Source: Cytobacillus citreus (GTDB taxonomy: Bacteria > Bacillota > Bacilli > Bacillales > Cytobacillaceae). Taken from it: a stretch of 64,000 nucleotides of DNA. A model generated the notes under the pieces. That model worked only from the letters and a program-made list of their open reading frames with translations. It was not told the origin of the DNA and did not search any database. Of this stretch, positions 54,448 to 63,946 are shown piece after piece. Position 1 is the stretch's first letter. Every line of letters starts with the position of its first letter. The position numbers and the translations under genes are program-made. The stretch spans positions 469,239 through 533,238 of the forward strand of contig NZ_JAGYPM010000001.1 in assembly GCF_018343665.1 (NCBI RefSeq), read 5' to 3'.

Positions 54448-54909
54448 ATGTTTTTGACGTATGGTGATTTAGCGAATCTGTTTCCAAAAAACAAAGGAAT
54501 ACAGGATGATGAGCTCTTTTTTCATACGGTCACAACGATTTCAAATGTACCACAGTATAAAGGAATCTTTATCCCTTTCGAAGAGAATTCAGGGGAATTG
54601 AAAACCGCCATTGAAAATGGAGCAATTGCTGCCCTATGGAAAGAAGGGGATGAGATTCCGCAATATACACCAAATCATTTTCCAATATTTTTTACAAATG
54701 ACATATTGAAAGGCTTAAAGGACATGATGGAACTATATATAGAAAAAATAAATCAAACCGAAATAAAACGAAAAGAAGTGACTAATTTCCTTTTTTCAAG
54801 AGAATTGCTTCTTAATAAAAATAAAACTACATATGATAATGCAGAAATAGCAGACAAAATAAGTAAATTATTAGAACAGCTCCGACAAGGAAAGGAGGGA
54901 GCAAAATGA
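54448..54909 (+). CDS. Orphan MurF/MurE N-terminal-domain-like protein between murE and mraY
   Basis: A 153-residue soluble protein. The segment [16 protein letters not shown] followed by [16 protein letters not shown] and [20 protein letters not shown] parallels the first domain of MurE/MurF ([20 protein letters not shown]..., [31 protein letters not shown]). It stops where the ATPase domain should begin, with no GTNGKT motif, and continues instead as a charged helical tail (about 95-153). GAGGAG gives a good start, and its TGA overlaps the mraY ATG. It lies exactly where murF sits in many dcw clusters. Remnant or repurposed domain; function unknown. Confidence 0.75.
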   Translation: MFLTYGDLANLFPKNKGIQDDELFFHTVTTISNVPQYKGIFIPFEENSGELKTAIENGAIAALWKEGDEIPQYTPNHFPIFFTNDILKGLKDMMELYIEKINQTEIKRKEVTNFLFSRELLLNKNKTTYDNAEIADKISKLLEQLRQGKEGAK

Positions 54910-55880
54910 TGGAGAAAGTTATCTTTTTCACAATTCTTATGGGTTTCTTAGTTACGGTATTACTTTCTCCCATTTTTATTCCCTTCTTGAGAAGATTGAA
55001 GTTTGGGCAAAGTATTCGGGAAGAAGGTCCAAAGTCACATTTAAAGAAATCTGGAACACCAACTATGGGCGGGATAATGATCCTCTTGTCCATAACCATT
55101 ACCACATTAATCATGACAAGTAAGTTTTCTGAGCCTACTGTTAAGACGTATCTGCTTTTATTAGTGACGTTAGGATTTGGACTACTTGGATTTCTTGATG
55201 ATTTTATTAAGGTAGCCATGAAGAGGAATCTCGGACTTACTTCTATACAAAAGCTGGTTGGACAAATAATCATTTCAATTATTTTTTATTTTGTATTTCA
55301 ACAAAATGATTTTTCAACCGTTATTCATATCCCTTTTACTGATTTTTCCTATGATTTAGGCTGGATGTATGTGTTCTTCATCATTTTTTGGCTTGTAGGA
55401 TTTTCAAATGCTGTCAATCTAACTGATGGATTGGATGGCTTATTATCTGGGACTGCTGCGATCGCTTTTGGGGCTTTTGCAGTTTTAGCTTGGAATTTAT
55501 CACAATTTGAAATCTCGATTTTCTCTGTGGCAGTGACGGGCGCTTTACTTGGATTTTTAGTCTTTAATGCACATCCTGCAAAAGTTTTTATGGGAGACAC
55601 TGGTTCCCTTGCTTTAGGCGGAGCCATTGCTACTATTGCTATATTAACGAAACTTGAAATTATCTTAATTATTATCGGCGGCGTGTTTGTAATAGAAACT
55701 TTGTCGGTAATATTACAAGTAATATCCTTTAAAACGACGGGAAAAAGAATATTCAAAATGAGTCCATTACATCATCATTACGAATTAGTAGGATGGTCAG
55801 AATGGAGAGTAGTTGTTACTTTTTGGGCAGTTGGCTTACTTTGTGCAATACTTGGAATTTATATCGAGGTGTGGATGTAA
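54906..55880 (+). CDS. mraY: Phospho-MurNAc-pentapeptide translocase MraY
   Basis: Makes lipid I from UDP-MurNAc-pentapeptide and undecaprenyl phosphate at the membrane. 324 residues with about ten membrane segments. Catalytic motifs: KSGTPTMGG early, [17 protein letters not shown] and LHHHYEL. ATG 54906 follows AAAGGAGGGAGC and overlaps the preceding stop by 4 nt. The murD start codon follows its stop directly. Confidence 0.96.
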   Translation: MMEKVIFFTILMGFLVTVLLSPIFIPFLRRLKFGQSIREEGPKSHLKKSGTPTMGGIMILLSITITTLIMTSKFSEPTVKTYLLLLVTLGFGLLGFLDDFIKVAMKRNLGLTSIQKLVGQIIISIIFYFVFQQNDFSTVIHIPFTDFSYDLGWMYVFFIIFWLVGFSNAVNLTDGLDGLLSGTAAIAFGAFAVLAWNLSQFEISIFSVAVTGALLGFLVFNAHPAKVFMGDTGSLALGGAIATIAILTKLEIILIIIGGVFVIETLSVILQVISFKTTGKRIFKMSPLHHHYELVGWSEWRVVVTFWAVGLLCAILGIYIEVWM

Positions 55881-57233
55881 TTGAAACAGATCAATCACTA
55901 TCATCATAAGAAAATATTAGTAATAGGACTAGCAAAAAGTGGAGTTGCCGCAGCCTCTCTCCTACATAAGCTTGGAGCATTTGTTACAGTCAATGATTAC
56001 AAGCCATTATCTGAGAATCTTGAAGCGCAAGGGCTTCTTGAACAGGGAATAACAGTCATTTGCGGGGAACACCCATTAGGGCTTCTTGAGGAAGGGTTTG
56101 AATTAATTGTTAAAAATCCAGGAATCCCATATCATAATCCAATGATTACAGGGGCTATCGAAAAGGGAATACCTGTTATTACCGAGGTTGAGCTTGCTTA
56201 CCGGATTTCGGAAGCCCCACTAATTGCTATTACAGGGACGAACGGAAAAACAACGACAACAACACTTGTTTTTGAAATGTTAAAAATAGGGGAAAAGCAA
56301 CCGTTACTAGCTGGAAATATTGGTATTGTTGCTTCGGAAGTAGCACAGGAGGCAACGACAGAGAATACGATCGTTATTGAGCTCTCTTCCTTTCAATTAA
56401 TGGGCATAGAATCATTTAATCCTAGAATTGCAATATTAACAAATCTTTATGATGCTCATCTAGATTATCATGGAACAAGATATGAATACGTGAAAGCGAA
56501 AGCGAATATTACAAAAAATCAAACAGAAAATGATTTTTTAATAGTAAATGCAGAGCAGTCTGAAGTGATGGAAATTGCAAACAATTCAAAGGCGAACATT
56601 ATTCCTTTTTCAGCTAAAAATAAACTTTCATCAGGTGCCTATTCACATGAAGGATGGATCTATTTCAATAATGAAAAAATAATTGCCTTAAAAAATATTG
56701 CATTGCCAGGAACTCATAACCTTGAAAATATTTTAGCAGCCATCGCTGCTGCCAAACTATCAAATGTTGATAACGATGCTATTTTTAAAGTGCTTAATTC
56801 ATTCCAAGGAGTGAAGCATCGTCTGCAAGTTGTAACGGAACATAATGGTAGAAAATTTTATAATGATTCTAAGGCAACAAATATGCTGGCAACACAAAAT
56901 GCTCTTGCAGCCTTTACTGAGCCTGTTGTTCTTTTAGCAGGAGGCTTAGATAGAGGGAATGAATTTGATGAGTTAATCCCATATTTGAAAAATGTAAAGG
57001 CAGTTGTTACCTTTGGTCAAACTGCTGAAAAAATAGAACGTGCGGCCAAAGCAGCAGGAATAAAAACAATTATACATGTCGATAATGTGGAAAAAGCTGT
57101 TCCCGTAGCCTATGAGTTATCTGAACAAGGTGACGTTATTTTATTATCTCCAGCTTGTGCAAGCTGGGATCAATATAAAACTTTTGAGGTAAGGGGAGAC
57201 ATTTTTATTCAAGCGGTGCATATGCTTAAGTGA
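55881..57233 (+). CDS. murD: UDP-MurNAc-L-alanine:D-glutamate ligase
   Basis: Adds the second stem residue, D-Glu. 450 residues starting at TTG 55881, immediately after the mraY TAA; GAGGTG lies 9 nt upstream. N-terminal Rossmann-like domain with [12 protein letters not shown], ATPase domain with [12 protein letters not shown] (about 116-126), and C-terminal domain with HRLQVV and [12 protein letters not shown]. All catalytic regions are intact. Confidence 0.95.
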   Translation: MKQINHYHHKKILVIGLAKSGVAAASLLHKLGAFVTVNDYKPLSENLEAQGLLEQGITVICGEHPLGLLEEGFELIVKNPGIPYHNPMITGAIEKGIPVITEVELAYRISEAPLIAITGTNGKTTTTTLVFEMLKIGEKQPLLAGNIGIVASEVAQEATTENTIVIELSSFQLMGIESFNPRIAILTNLYDAHLDYHGTRYEYVKAKANITKNQTENDFLIVNAEQSEVMEIANNSKANIIPFSAKNKLSSGAYSHEGWIYFNNEKIIALKNIALPGTHNLENILAAIAAAKLSNVDNDAIFKVLNSFQGVKHRLQVVTEHNGRKFYNDSKATNMLATQNALAAFTEPVVLLAGGLDRGNEFDELIPYLKNVKAVVTFGQTAEKIERAAKAAGIKTIIHVDNVEKAVPVAYELSEQGDVILLSPACASWDQYKTFEVRGDIFIQAVHMLK

Positions 57234-57271
57234 GGGCTTGTACGCGAAAAACAGTAAAAACAACAATGGGA

Positions 57272-57301
57272 GTCATCTTTTTCGCTGAAGAAGCGTAATT
57301 T
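57272..57301 (+). promoter_or_regulatory. Candidate sigma-E promoter of spoVE
   Basis: GTCATCTT (57272-57279), 14 nt, then CGTAATTT (57294-57301). The -35 matches seven of eight positions of GKCATATT; the -10 matches CATACANT at about five of eight. Spacing is ideal and it lies 37 nt before the TTG start. SpoVE is sigma-E dependent in B. subtilis. Confidence 0.42.
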
Positions 57302-57337
57302 ACAAAGCCCTAAAACTTGCATTCGAGGTGTTTTGTA

Positions 57338-58438
57338 TTGCCAACAAAAAGAACGACTCCCGATCTTATTCTATTCATTGTTACCTTAACTTTGCTTGCA
57401 GTAGGATTAACAATGGTTTACAGTGCAAGTGCTGTATGGGCAGAGTATAAATTTAATGATTCATTCTTTTTTGCAAAAAGACAGATGCTCTTTGCTGTTA
57501 TTGGGATAGTAGCGATGTTTTTTATTATGAATGTCGATTATTGGGCTTGGAGAACTTGGGCAAAAGTGATAATCATCATTTGTTTTGTGTTATTGCTCGT
57601 AGTTCTAATTCCTGGTATTGGGATTGAAAGAAATGGTTCGAGAAGCTGGATAGGTGTTGGTGCTTTCTCCATTCAGCCTTCAGAATTTATGAAGATTGCG
57701 ATGATTATTTTTCTTGCAAAGTTTTTATCTGAACGACAAAAACTTATAACCTCTTTTACGAAAGGGTTAGCACCTTCATTAGGGCTCGTGTTTTTAGCAT
57801 TTGGATTAATTATGCTTCAACCTGATCTTGGTACAGGAACTGTAATGGTTGGAACTTGTATAGTTATGATTTTTATTGCTGGGGCTAGGATTAGTCATTT
57901 TATCGTTTTAGGTCTTATCGGTCTATTAGGATTTGTAGGATTGATTTTATCTGCTCCATATCGGATTAAACGAATTACATCTTTTTTAGATCCTTGGGAA
58001 GACCCTTTAGGTAGTGGATTTCAGATTATACAATCGTTATTTGCGATTGGACCTGGAGGATTATTCGGATTAGGACTCGGTCAAAGCAGACAAAAATTCT
58101 TCTATTTACCTGAACCGCAAACGGACTTTATTTTTGCTATTCTTTCAGAAGAGCTTGGATTTATCGGTGGTTCCTTCGTCATTTTATTATTTTCTCTTTT
58201 GTTATGGAGAGGAATAAGAATAGCTTTAGGAGCACCTGATCTTTTCGGCAGTTTTTTAGCTGTAGGGATTATTGCCATGATTGCCATCCAAGTCATGATT
58301 AATATAGGTGTAGTTATTGGGCTAATGCCTGTAACAGGGATAACACTTCCCTTTTTAAGCTATGGGGGATCTTCTTTAACCCTCATGTTAATGGCTGTGG
58401 GTGTCCTTTTGAATATAAGCAGATATTCAAGGTACTAG
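57338..58438 (+). CDS. spoVE: SpoVE, SEDS glycosyltransferase for spore cortex
   Basis: Polymerises lipid II for the cortex with SpoVD. 366 residues and about ten membrane segments. I start it at TTG 57338 (MPTKRTTPDL) with CGAGGTG 7 nt upstream; the frame opens at 57317 without a ribosome binding site. Very close to B. subtilis SpoVE: VYSASAVWAEYKF, MNVDYWAWRTWAK, QPDLGTGTVMVGT, LPEPQTDFIFAILSEELG, LPFLSYGGSS. A second SEDS gene, ftsW, lies at 6466. Confidence 0.95.
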   Translation: MPTKRTTPDLILFIVTLTLLAVGLTMVYSASAVWAEYKFNDSFFFAKRQMLFAVIGIVAMFFIMNVDYWAWRTWAKVIIIICFVLLLVVLIPGIGIERNGSRSWIGVGAFSIQPSEFMKIAMIIFLAKFLSERQKLITSFTKGLAPSLGLVFLAFGLIMLQPDLGTGTVMVGTCIVMIFIAGARISHFIVLGLIGLLGFVGLILSAPYRIKRITSFLDPWEDPLGSGFQIIQSLFAIGPGGLFGLGLGQSRQKFFYLPEPQTDFIFAILSEELGFIGGSFVILLFSLLLWRGIRIALGAPDLFGSFLAVGIIAMIAIQVMINIGVVIGLMPVTGITLPFLSYGGSSLTLMLMAVGVLLNISRYSRY

Positions 58439-58482
58439 ACATTCTCTAACTGGAGAAAAGTTAAATTTAATCATAAATGTTT

Positions 58483-58510
58483 GACCCTGGGATACAGGGT
58501 TTCTTTTTGT
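58483..58510 (+). terminator. Terminator after spoVE
   Basis: ACCCTG (58485-58490) pairs with CAGGGT (58496-58501) around GGATA, followed by TTCTTTTTG. murG should therefore also have a promoter in the next 180 nt. Confidence 0.75.
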
Positions 58511-58693
58511 TATAACAGCATTACTTAGATATAAAAATGAAGATATTTTTACTAATAAATATTACATTTACGTGTCAATATGTTTTCCATTTCTAATCAG
58601 TGGTTTTTATATAGTAGAATAGGGGAAAGTGCAGGTGTGCTAATACCACATTTATTATGCACAAATGTTTATACCCTGCTTTGAGGTGAAAAA

Positions 58694-59797
58694 ATGAAAG
58701 TAGTAGTAAGTGGTGGAGGGACTGGTGGACATATTTATCCGGCACTGGCCCTTATAAGAGAAATACAAAAAGAGAAAAAGGATGCAGAATTTTTATATAT
58801 AGGAACTGAAAAAGGGCTGGAAAGCAATCTTGTCCCTAGAGAAAATATACCATTTAAATCAATACATATAACGGGCTTTAAAAGAAAGCTGTCATTAGAA
58901 AACATTAAAACAGTTTTCCGTTTTTTGAAAGGTGTAAGAGAAAGCAAAAAAATAATAAAGGAATTTAACGCTGATGTTGTTATTGGGACAGGCGGTTATG
59001 TTTGCGGTCCAGTTGTTTACGCCGCAAGTAAATTGGGTATTCCAACGATAATTCATGAGCAAAATAGTGTTCCAGGTTTGACAAATAAATTTCTTAGTAA
59101 ATATGTTGACCGGATAGCAGTTTGTTTTGAAGAAGCTAGCTCGTTCTTTCCGCAAGAAAAAGTTGTATTAACTGGTAATCCTCGTGCGTCTGAGGTGCTT
59201 GGTAAGGATGGAATAAAAGGAAGACTTTCTATTGGTTTAAAGACGGATATCCCTGTTGTTCTTATTTTTGGGGGGAGCAGGGGAGCGAGGCCAATTAATG
59301 AAGCTGTTCTTAAATCCTTGGCAGAACTTGGTGAAAAACCGTATCAAATATTATATGTGACAGGTGATGTGCATTATGAAGAAGTTCTAAAAGAGGTGCA
59401 ATTAGTTGGCAGCTCAGAAAATGTTATCATTAAACCTTTTATTCATAATATGCCTGAAGTTCTTGCAGGAACGGATTTAACGGTAGCTAGAGCAGGCGCT
59501 ACCACTTTAGCAGAGTTAACCTCACTAGGAATTCCAAGCATTCTCATTCCGAGCCCATATGTGACAAATAACCATCAGGAAAAGAACGCAAGGTCCTTGA
59601 GCGAGCACGGTGCTGCAGAAATACTATTAGAAAAAGATTTAACAGGAAAAAAACTTGTTGAGCTTATGGACTTAATTTTATTAGATGATAAGAGATTATC
59701 AGAAATGAAAAAGGATGCAAAAAAATTAGGTATTCCAGATGCCGCTAAGAGACTTTTCCGTCTAATGGAGGAACTCGTAGAAAAAAGAGGGCAGTAG
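58694..59797 (+). CDS. murG: MurG, lipid II-forming GlcNAc transferase
   Basis: Transfers GlcNAc from UDP-GlcNAc to lipid I on the inner membrane face. 367 residues, family GT28. Motifs: [14 protein letters not shown] at the N-terminus, [25 protein letters not shown] and the donor-binding [22 protein letters not shown] follows TTTGAGGTGAAA. Full length. Confidence 0.96.
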   Translation: MKVVVSGGGTGGHIYPALALIREIQKEKKDAEFLYIGTEKGLESNLVPRENIPFKSIHITGFKRKLSLENIKTVFRFLKGVRESKKIIKEFNADVVIGTGGYVCGPVVYAASKLGIPTIIHEQNSVPGLTNKFLSKYVDRIAVCFEEASSFFPQEKVVLTGNPRASEVLGKDGIKGRLSIGLKTDIPVVLIFGGSRGARPINEAVLKSLAELGEKPYQILYVTGDVHYEEVLKEVQLVGSSENVIIKPFIHNMPEVLAGTDLTVARAGATTLAELTSLGIPSILIPSPYVTNNHQEKNARSLSEHGAAEILLEKDLTGKKLVELMDLILLDDKRLSEMKKDAKKLGIPDAAKRLFRLMEELVEKRGQ

Positions 59798-59863
59798 CCC
59801 TCGTGAGTGAAAGTGCATAAACTAATATCAATTCTTACTTTTCGAATAGAAAGGGAGGTTTTT

Positions 59864-60772
59864 ATGAACGAAATAATTACGAAGCTAAATGAGCTAGATA
59901 TTGGGAAAATAAAGGAAAATGAACCATTATCCAATCATTCAACAATGAAAATAGGTGGACCTGCGGATTTGTTTATAGAGCCCACGTCCATTGAAAACTT
60001 AATAAAGACAATGGAGATTTTACGTGAATATAAAGTGGAATGGACAGCCATTGGGAGAGGTTCAAACCTGCTTATTTCTGATGCTGGTATTGCAGGGGCT
60101 GTGATCAAGCTCGGTGTAGGAGTATCAAACATGGAGTTGATTGGAAACAAGGTAAAGGTTGGCGGAGGTTACTCTCTTGTAAGTCTTTCGACTCAACTAA
60201 GCAGAAAAGGGCTTTCAGGTCTAGAGTTTGCTAGTGGGATACCAGGATCCATTGGAGGGGCAGTTTATATGAATGCAGGTGCACATGGATCTGATATCTC
60301 CAAGATTATTACAAAATCACATGTTCTATTCGAGGATGGAGAAGTAGCTTGGTTGACAAATGAAGAAATGGAATTTTCTTATAGAACTTCTATTCTACAG
60401 AAAAAACGTCCTGGTATTGTATTAGAAGCTGTTTTTGATTTAAAAGAAGGCGATAAGGATTCTATTTCTGCAGAAATGCAAAGAAATAAAGACTATAGAA
60501 AAGAAACACAGCCATGGAATTTCCCTTGTGCAGGCAGTATTTTTAGAAATCCATTACCAAATTATGCTGGGAAATTGATTGAGGCTGCTGGATTAAAGGG
60601 TTACTCAATTGGCGGGGCAAAAATATCTGACATGCACGGAAATTTTATTGTTAATACAGGAAATGCAAAAGCTGAAGATGTATTAGCGCTGATTAAATAT
60701 ATTAAAAAAACAATTTATGAATTGTACACTATAAATATTGAAACTGAGGTTGAAATAATCGGTCGAAAGTAA
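59864..60772 (+). CDS. murB: UDP-N-acetylenolpyruvoylglucosamine reductase
   Basis: Reduces the enolpyruvyl group to give UDP-MurNAc, using FAD and NADPH. I start it at ATG 59864 with AAAGGGAGG 5 nt upstream; the frame opens at 59807 without support. 302 residues. FAD-binding motifs: [50 protein letters not shown]; the catalytic Ser lies in CAGSIFRNP. Short (type II) MurB, as usual in Bacillus. Confidence 0.95.
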   Translation: MNEIITKLNELDIGKIKENEPLSNHSTMKIGGPADLFIEPTSIENLIKTMEILREYKVEWTAIGRGSNLLISDAGIAGAVIKLGVGVSNMELIGNKVKVGGGYSLVSLSTQLSRKGLSGLEFASGIPGSIGGAVYMNAGAHGSDISKIITKSHVLFEDGEVAWLTNEEMEFSYRTSILQKKRPGIVLEAVFDLKEGDKDSISAEMQRNKDYRKETQPWNFPCAGSIFRNPLPNYAGKLIEAAGLKGYSIGGAKISDMHGNFIVNTGNAKAEDVLALIKYIKKTIYELYTINIETEVEIIGRK

Positions 60773-60850
60773 CGGGAATTAATCCTTACTTATTCCATTT
60801 GCTGTGATATAATATTTCATTGAGACAGTGGTTTTTAGTCTTTTTCTCTT

Positions 60851-60895
60851 AAAAGACGGCATGTAAATTCGTGCCGTTGTTTCTCTTTTTTCAGA
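60851..60895 (+). terminator. Terminator after murB
   Basis: ACGGCA (60856-60861) pairs with TGCCGT (60872-60877), followed by TGTTTCTCTTTTTT. Confidence 0.75.
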
Positions 60896-60984
60896 AAAAT
60901 GATATAAAAGACCTATTCGGGTGATTGCTTAACTTAAACTTATCTTCGCAGCCAGAACTTAGCGAACACAATTTTTCTTAAGTA

Positions 60985-61098
60985 ATCGAAAGGTTTAAGT
61001 TTATTAGCATACTAAAGTGATATTGAAATATAGATGACGGCTCTGCTAACGGATTTGGAAAACTAAGGAACTCGCTTGGCGAACGTCAAATTTTTCCA
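60985..61098 (+). repeat. Intergenic repeat R3, copy just upstream of divIB
   Basis: Blocks GAAAGGTTTAAGTTTATTA, ATACTAAAGTGATATTGAAATAT, CTCTGCTAA, AAAACTAAGGAA and GCTTGGCGAACGTCAAATTTTTCC match the copy at 31329-31456. It ends about 50 nt before the divIB start and accounts for the spurious upstream extension of that reading frame. Confidence 0.65.
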
Positions 61099-61147
61099 AA
61101 GATTGCCATTAGAAAGTTATGAGTGTTTTTTAAAGAGGTGTATGGGA

Positions 61148-61939
61148 ATGGAAAAAGGAAAGGTTGTTTCTCTAGAGGACCGTATTCCTAAGCTAAAACA
61201 GCAGAGGCGAAAAAAAGCGAATAGACGGCTAATTGTTTTACTGCTAATATTTTTTACGCTTATCTCATTAATCATTTATTTCCAGTCACCATTAAGTCAT
61301 GTTAATAAAATTCATATTTCAGGAAACTCTATTTACAGTAATGATGAATTAATTGCCTTATCAGGGATTAGCGAGAAAACAAATATTTGGCAGGTAGAAG
61401 AAAAGGTCATTAAGAGTAATTTAGAGAAGTTAACTGAAGTAAAATCTGCAAAAGTTCAAATCCATTTACCGAATACTGTTGAAATATCTATTCAGGAATA
61501 CAAACGAATTGCATACATAATGAAAGATAAAAATTATCTTCCTGTTTTGGAAAATGGACAAGTACTAAAAAATAGTAAAACAGCAGAAATTCCTGCATCT
61601 GCCCCTATTCTTATTGGTTTTTCAGAAGGTAAAGAATTAGATGGAATGATTAAAGAACTTGAAGAATTGCCTGAAGTAGTCTTAAATTCAATTTCTGAAA
61701 TATATCATACTCCCAAAAAAACTGATTCTTTCCATATAACACTTTATATGAATGATGGTTTTGAAGTCAGTGCTACAGTTAGAAGCTTTGCTGAGAAAAT
61801 GACTCATTATCCTTCAATTGTTAGCCAACTGGACCCAGACAAAAAGGGTATTATCGATTTGGAAGTCGGCTCTTATTTTAAAGCTTATGAACAAGAGGGA
61901 GCTGATCAAGTTGAAGAAGAAGATGAAAGTGAAGGGTAA
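61148..61939 (+). CDS. divIB: Cell division protein DivIB (FtsQ)
   Basis: A 263-residue bitopic division protein. I start it at ATG 61148 because AAAGAGGTG ends 7 nt upstream; the frame reaches back to 61076, but that part is repeat R3. Basic cytoplasmic N-terminus (1-26), membrane helix (about 27-46), POTRA domain beginning VNKIHISGNSIYSNDELI, then the beta domain and an acidic tail. It forms a complex with FtsL and DivIC at the septum. It overlaps ylxW by 29 nt if that gene starts at 61911. Confidence 0.92.
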   Translation: MEKGKVVSLEDRIPKLKQQRRKKANRRLIVLLLIFFTLISLIIYFQSPLSHVNKIHISGNSIYSNDELIALSGISEKTNIWQVEEKVIKSNLEKLTEVKSAKVQIHLPNTVEISIQEYKRIAYIMKDKNYLPVLENGQVLKNSKTAEIPASAPILIGFSEGKELDGMIKELEELPEVVLNSISEIYHTPKKTDSFHITLYMNDGFEVSATVRSFAEKMTHYPSIVSQLDPDKKGIIDLEVGSYFKAYEQEGADQVEEEDESEG

Positions 61940-62621
61940 TCATGTTATTTTTTCTTTAGTGTTTCTTGTACTTGGTTATATGATTGCTTTTTCTTATCAC
62001 CTGACCCAACAAAGTGATAATAATAATTCAACGATAACAAGTAAACAATGGGAAAGAGACATAGAGCTTCGTAATCAATTAGTTGAACTTGAGGAAAAAA
62101 ATCGTTCATTACAGAAGGAATTAAATGAAAAACAAGAAAGAGTTCGGGAAATTGAAAAGGAATTGTCACAAGAAGCTCAAATTTATTTTAATCTTGCTGA
62201 AGACACTGAGAAGTATAGAATGTATTTAGGAAAAGTTAAAGTTAAGGGCCAAGGTGTTGAAGTAACTCTTGCGGATGGAGCTTATAATCCGGATGAAGAA
62301 AATGTAAATAATTATATTGTTCATGAGCACCATGTGTTTAAAGTTATTAATGAGTTATATATATCAGGTGCATCTGCTATTGCAATTAATGGACAGAGGC
62401 TTTCTCATAATTCTTATATCCTTTGCAATGGACCTGTAATTGAGATTGATGGCTATCAACATCCTGCACCTTTTGTCATTACTGCTATTGGAGATTCGGA
62501 AGTGTTATCATCTGCACTGAACTTGACAGGAGGTGTAAAGGACTCATTAGTAAATGATAATATTCAGTTTACTCTTGAGGAAAAACCTGAAATTATTATG
62601 GAGCCTTTATTAGGGAGCTAG
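61911..62621 (+). CDS. ylxW: YlxW, DUF881 membrane-anchored protein
   Basis: 236 residues if TTG 61911 is used: AGAGGGAG lies about 9 nt upstream, within divIB. ATG 61923 is the alternative. Membrane helix (about 11-28), coiled coil (about 50-85), then the DUF881 domain (VKGQGVEVTLADGA, VINELYISGASAIAINGQRLSHNS). Family members cluster with division genes in Firmicutes and Actinobacteria; no reaction is known. The gene is placed between divIB and its paralogue ylxX as in B. subtilis. Confidence 0.85.
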   Translation: MKKKMKVKGNHVIFSLVFLVLGYMIAFSYHLTQQSDNNNSTITSKQWERDIELRNQLVELEEKNRSLQKELNEKQERVREIEKELSQEAQIYFNLAEDTEKYRMYLGKVKVKGQGVEVTLADGAYNPDEENVNNYIVHEHHVFKVINELYISGASAIAINGQRLSHNSYILCNGPVIEIDGYQHPAPFVITAIGDSEVLSSALNLTGGVKDSLVNDNIQFTLEEKPEIIMEPLLGS

Positions 62622-62682
62622 CTGCAATAATCCTCCTAAATCGTCCACAGTTTAGATTAGTTGGAAAGTAAGGTGGGAAAAC

Positions 62683-63417
62683 GTGGACAAATATAAAAAA
62701 AATATTAGTTTCACCCTCATAACCGTCATTATTGGCTTTATGCTTGCTATACAATTTCGAACGGTTAAAGAGCCAGTTGTACGTGATACACGAGATACAT
62801 GGCAATTGAGGGAAGATTTGATTAAAGAAAATGAACTCCAACTAAAACTAATTCGTGAAGTACGTTCGAATGAGGAGAAAATTTCCAAATACGAAACTGA
62901 ACTAAAACAAAGTAAAGAACAGGTTCTTCGTGATACACTCGGTGAATTAAAAGCTGAAGCAGGATTAACAGATGTGAATGGAAATGGCATCATACTAATA
63001 ATTGAGCCAATCTATGAAGAATTATTACTTGGTACAGCCGTTTCAACTGTTTCGCCAGATTTATTAAAAAGGCTTGTAAACGAATTAAATATGTATGGTG
63101 CGATGCAAATATCAATTGATAACCAGCGTATTATTAATACAACCGTAATCAGGGATATTAATGGAGAAACAAAAATTGATGGTCATTCCTTAAATGGATT
63201 TCCCATCGAAATTAAAGTAATTGCTGAAAATGCAAAATCAGCGGACAAGCTATTTAAACGAATGCAAGTTTCAAAATCAGCTGATGAATTTTTTGTTGAT
63301 AACCTAAGAGTAAAAGTAGTTAAACCAGATGAAATGATAGAAATACCAGCTTATCAAAATACAATTAGAATAAGGGATATGAAGCCTATGGATTCTGAAA
63401 AAGGAGGCAATTCATAA
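62683..63417 (+). CDS. ylxX: YlxX, DUF881 membrane-anchored protein
   Basis: A 244-residue paralogue of ylxW. Start GTG 62683 with AAGGTGGG upstream. Membrane helix (about 8-25), coiled coil (about 45-90), DUF881 domain (VNGNGIILIIEP, LVNELNMYGAMQISIDNQRI, GFPIEIKVIAEN). The C-terminal 30 residues follow the domain and end at a 1-nt overlap with sbp. Two DUF881 copies in a row suggest a hetero-oligomer, which is inference. Confidence 0.87.
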   Translation: MDKYKKNISFTLITVIIGFMLAIQFRTVKEPVVRDTRDTWQLREDLIKENELQLKLIREVRSNEEKISKYETELKQSKEQVLRDTLGELKAEAGLTDVNGNGIILIIEPIYEELLLGTAVSTVSPDLLKRLVNELNMYGAMQISIDNQRIINTTVIRDINGETKIDGHSLNGFPIEIKVIAENAKSADKLFKRMQVSKSADEFFVDNLRVKVVKPDEMIEIPAYQNTIRIRDMKPMDSEKGGNS

Positions 63418-63779
63418 TGTGGCTTCCTGTACTAGGATTGATCATAGGTGTCATTCTCGGTCTGCTAACAGAAATAAAAATTCCTGATGAATATTCGAAT
63501 TATTTATCAATTGCTGTTTTAGCAGCACTTGATACTTTATTCGGTGGAATCCGCGCCCAGCTTCAAAATATTTATGATGAAAGAGTCTTTGTTTCAGGTT
63601 TCTTTTTCAATATTTTGCTCGCTGCAAGTTTAGCTTTTCTAGGTGTCCATCTTGGTGTAGACTTATACTTAGCTGCTGTATTTGCATTTGGAGTGAGATT
63701 ATTCCAAAATATTGCAGTGATTAGAAGGATTTTATTGACAAAATGGTCAGTGATTCGTGAAAAAACTGAAAAAAATTAA
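63417..63779 (+). CDS. sbp: Sbp, small basic membrane protein (DUF1290)
   Basis: A 120-residue protein with about three to four membrane segments. GLIIGVILGLLTEIKIP then LSIAVLAALDTLFGGIRAQLQ is the DUF1290 signature. Start ATG overlaps the ylxX stop by one base, with AAAGGAGGC upstream inside ylxX. It precedes ftsA in Bacillus. Function is unknown. Confidence 0.9.
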   Translation: MWLPVLGLIIGVILGLLTEIKIPDEYSNYLSIAVLAALDTLFGGIRAQLQNIYDERVFVSGFFFNILLAASLAFLGVHLGVDLYLAAVFAFGVRLFQNIAVIRRILLTKWSVIREKTEKN

Positions 63780-63787
63780 TTTTTTCT

Positions 63788-63814
63788 AAAGGGAAATTGT
63801 TAATTTTGACGAAT
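63788..63814 (+). promoter_or_regulatory. Candidate sigma-H promoter of ftsA(Z)
   Basis: AAAGGGAAA (63788-63796), 11 nt, GACGAAT (63808-63814). This fits the sigma-H consensus RNAGGAWWW, 11-12 nt, RNNGAAT with a single mismatch. In B. subtilis one ftsAZ promoter is read by sigma H to shift the Z ring toward the pole in sporulation. A TTGACA at 63844 has no good -10 partner. Confidence 0.5.
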
Positions 63815-63946
63815 AATTTTAGTAGTAACTTTGTAAGTGAAAATTGACATTATAGTGTTTGAATGAAGCAATGACAAGTTTTAATCTTTTTTATAAGAAA
63901 TAGCTCGATCAATTTTTTAAGGATGAGCAAAGGGAGGTGCCAAAGA

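Noticed and set aside
61076-61147. N-terminal extension of divIB by 24 residues
   Set aside because: The extension is encoded by repeat R3 and has no ribosome binding site; ATG 61148 has AAAGAGGTG at the right distance.
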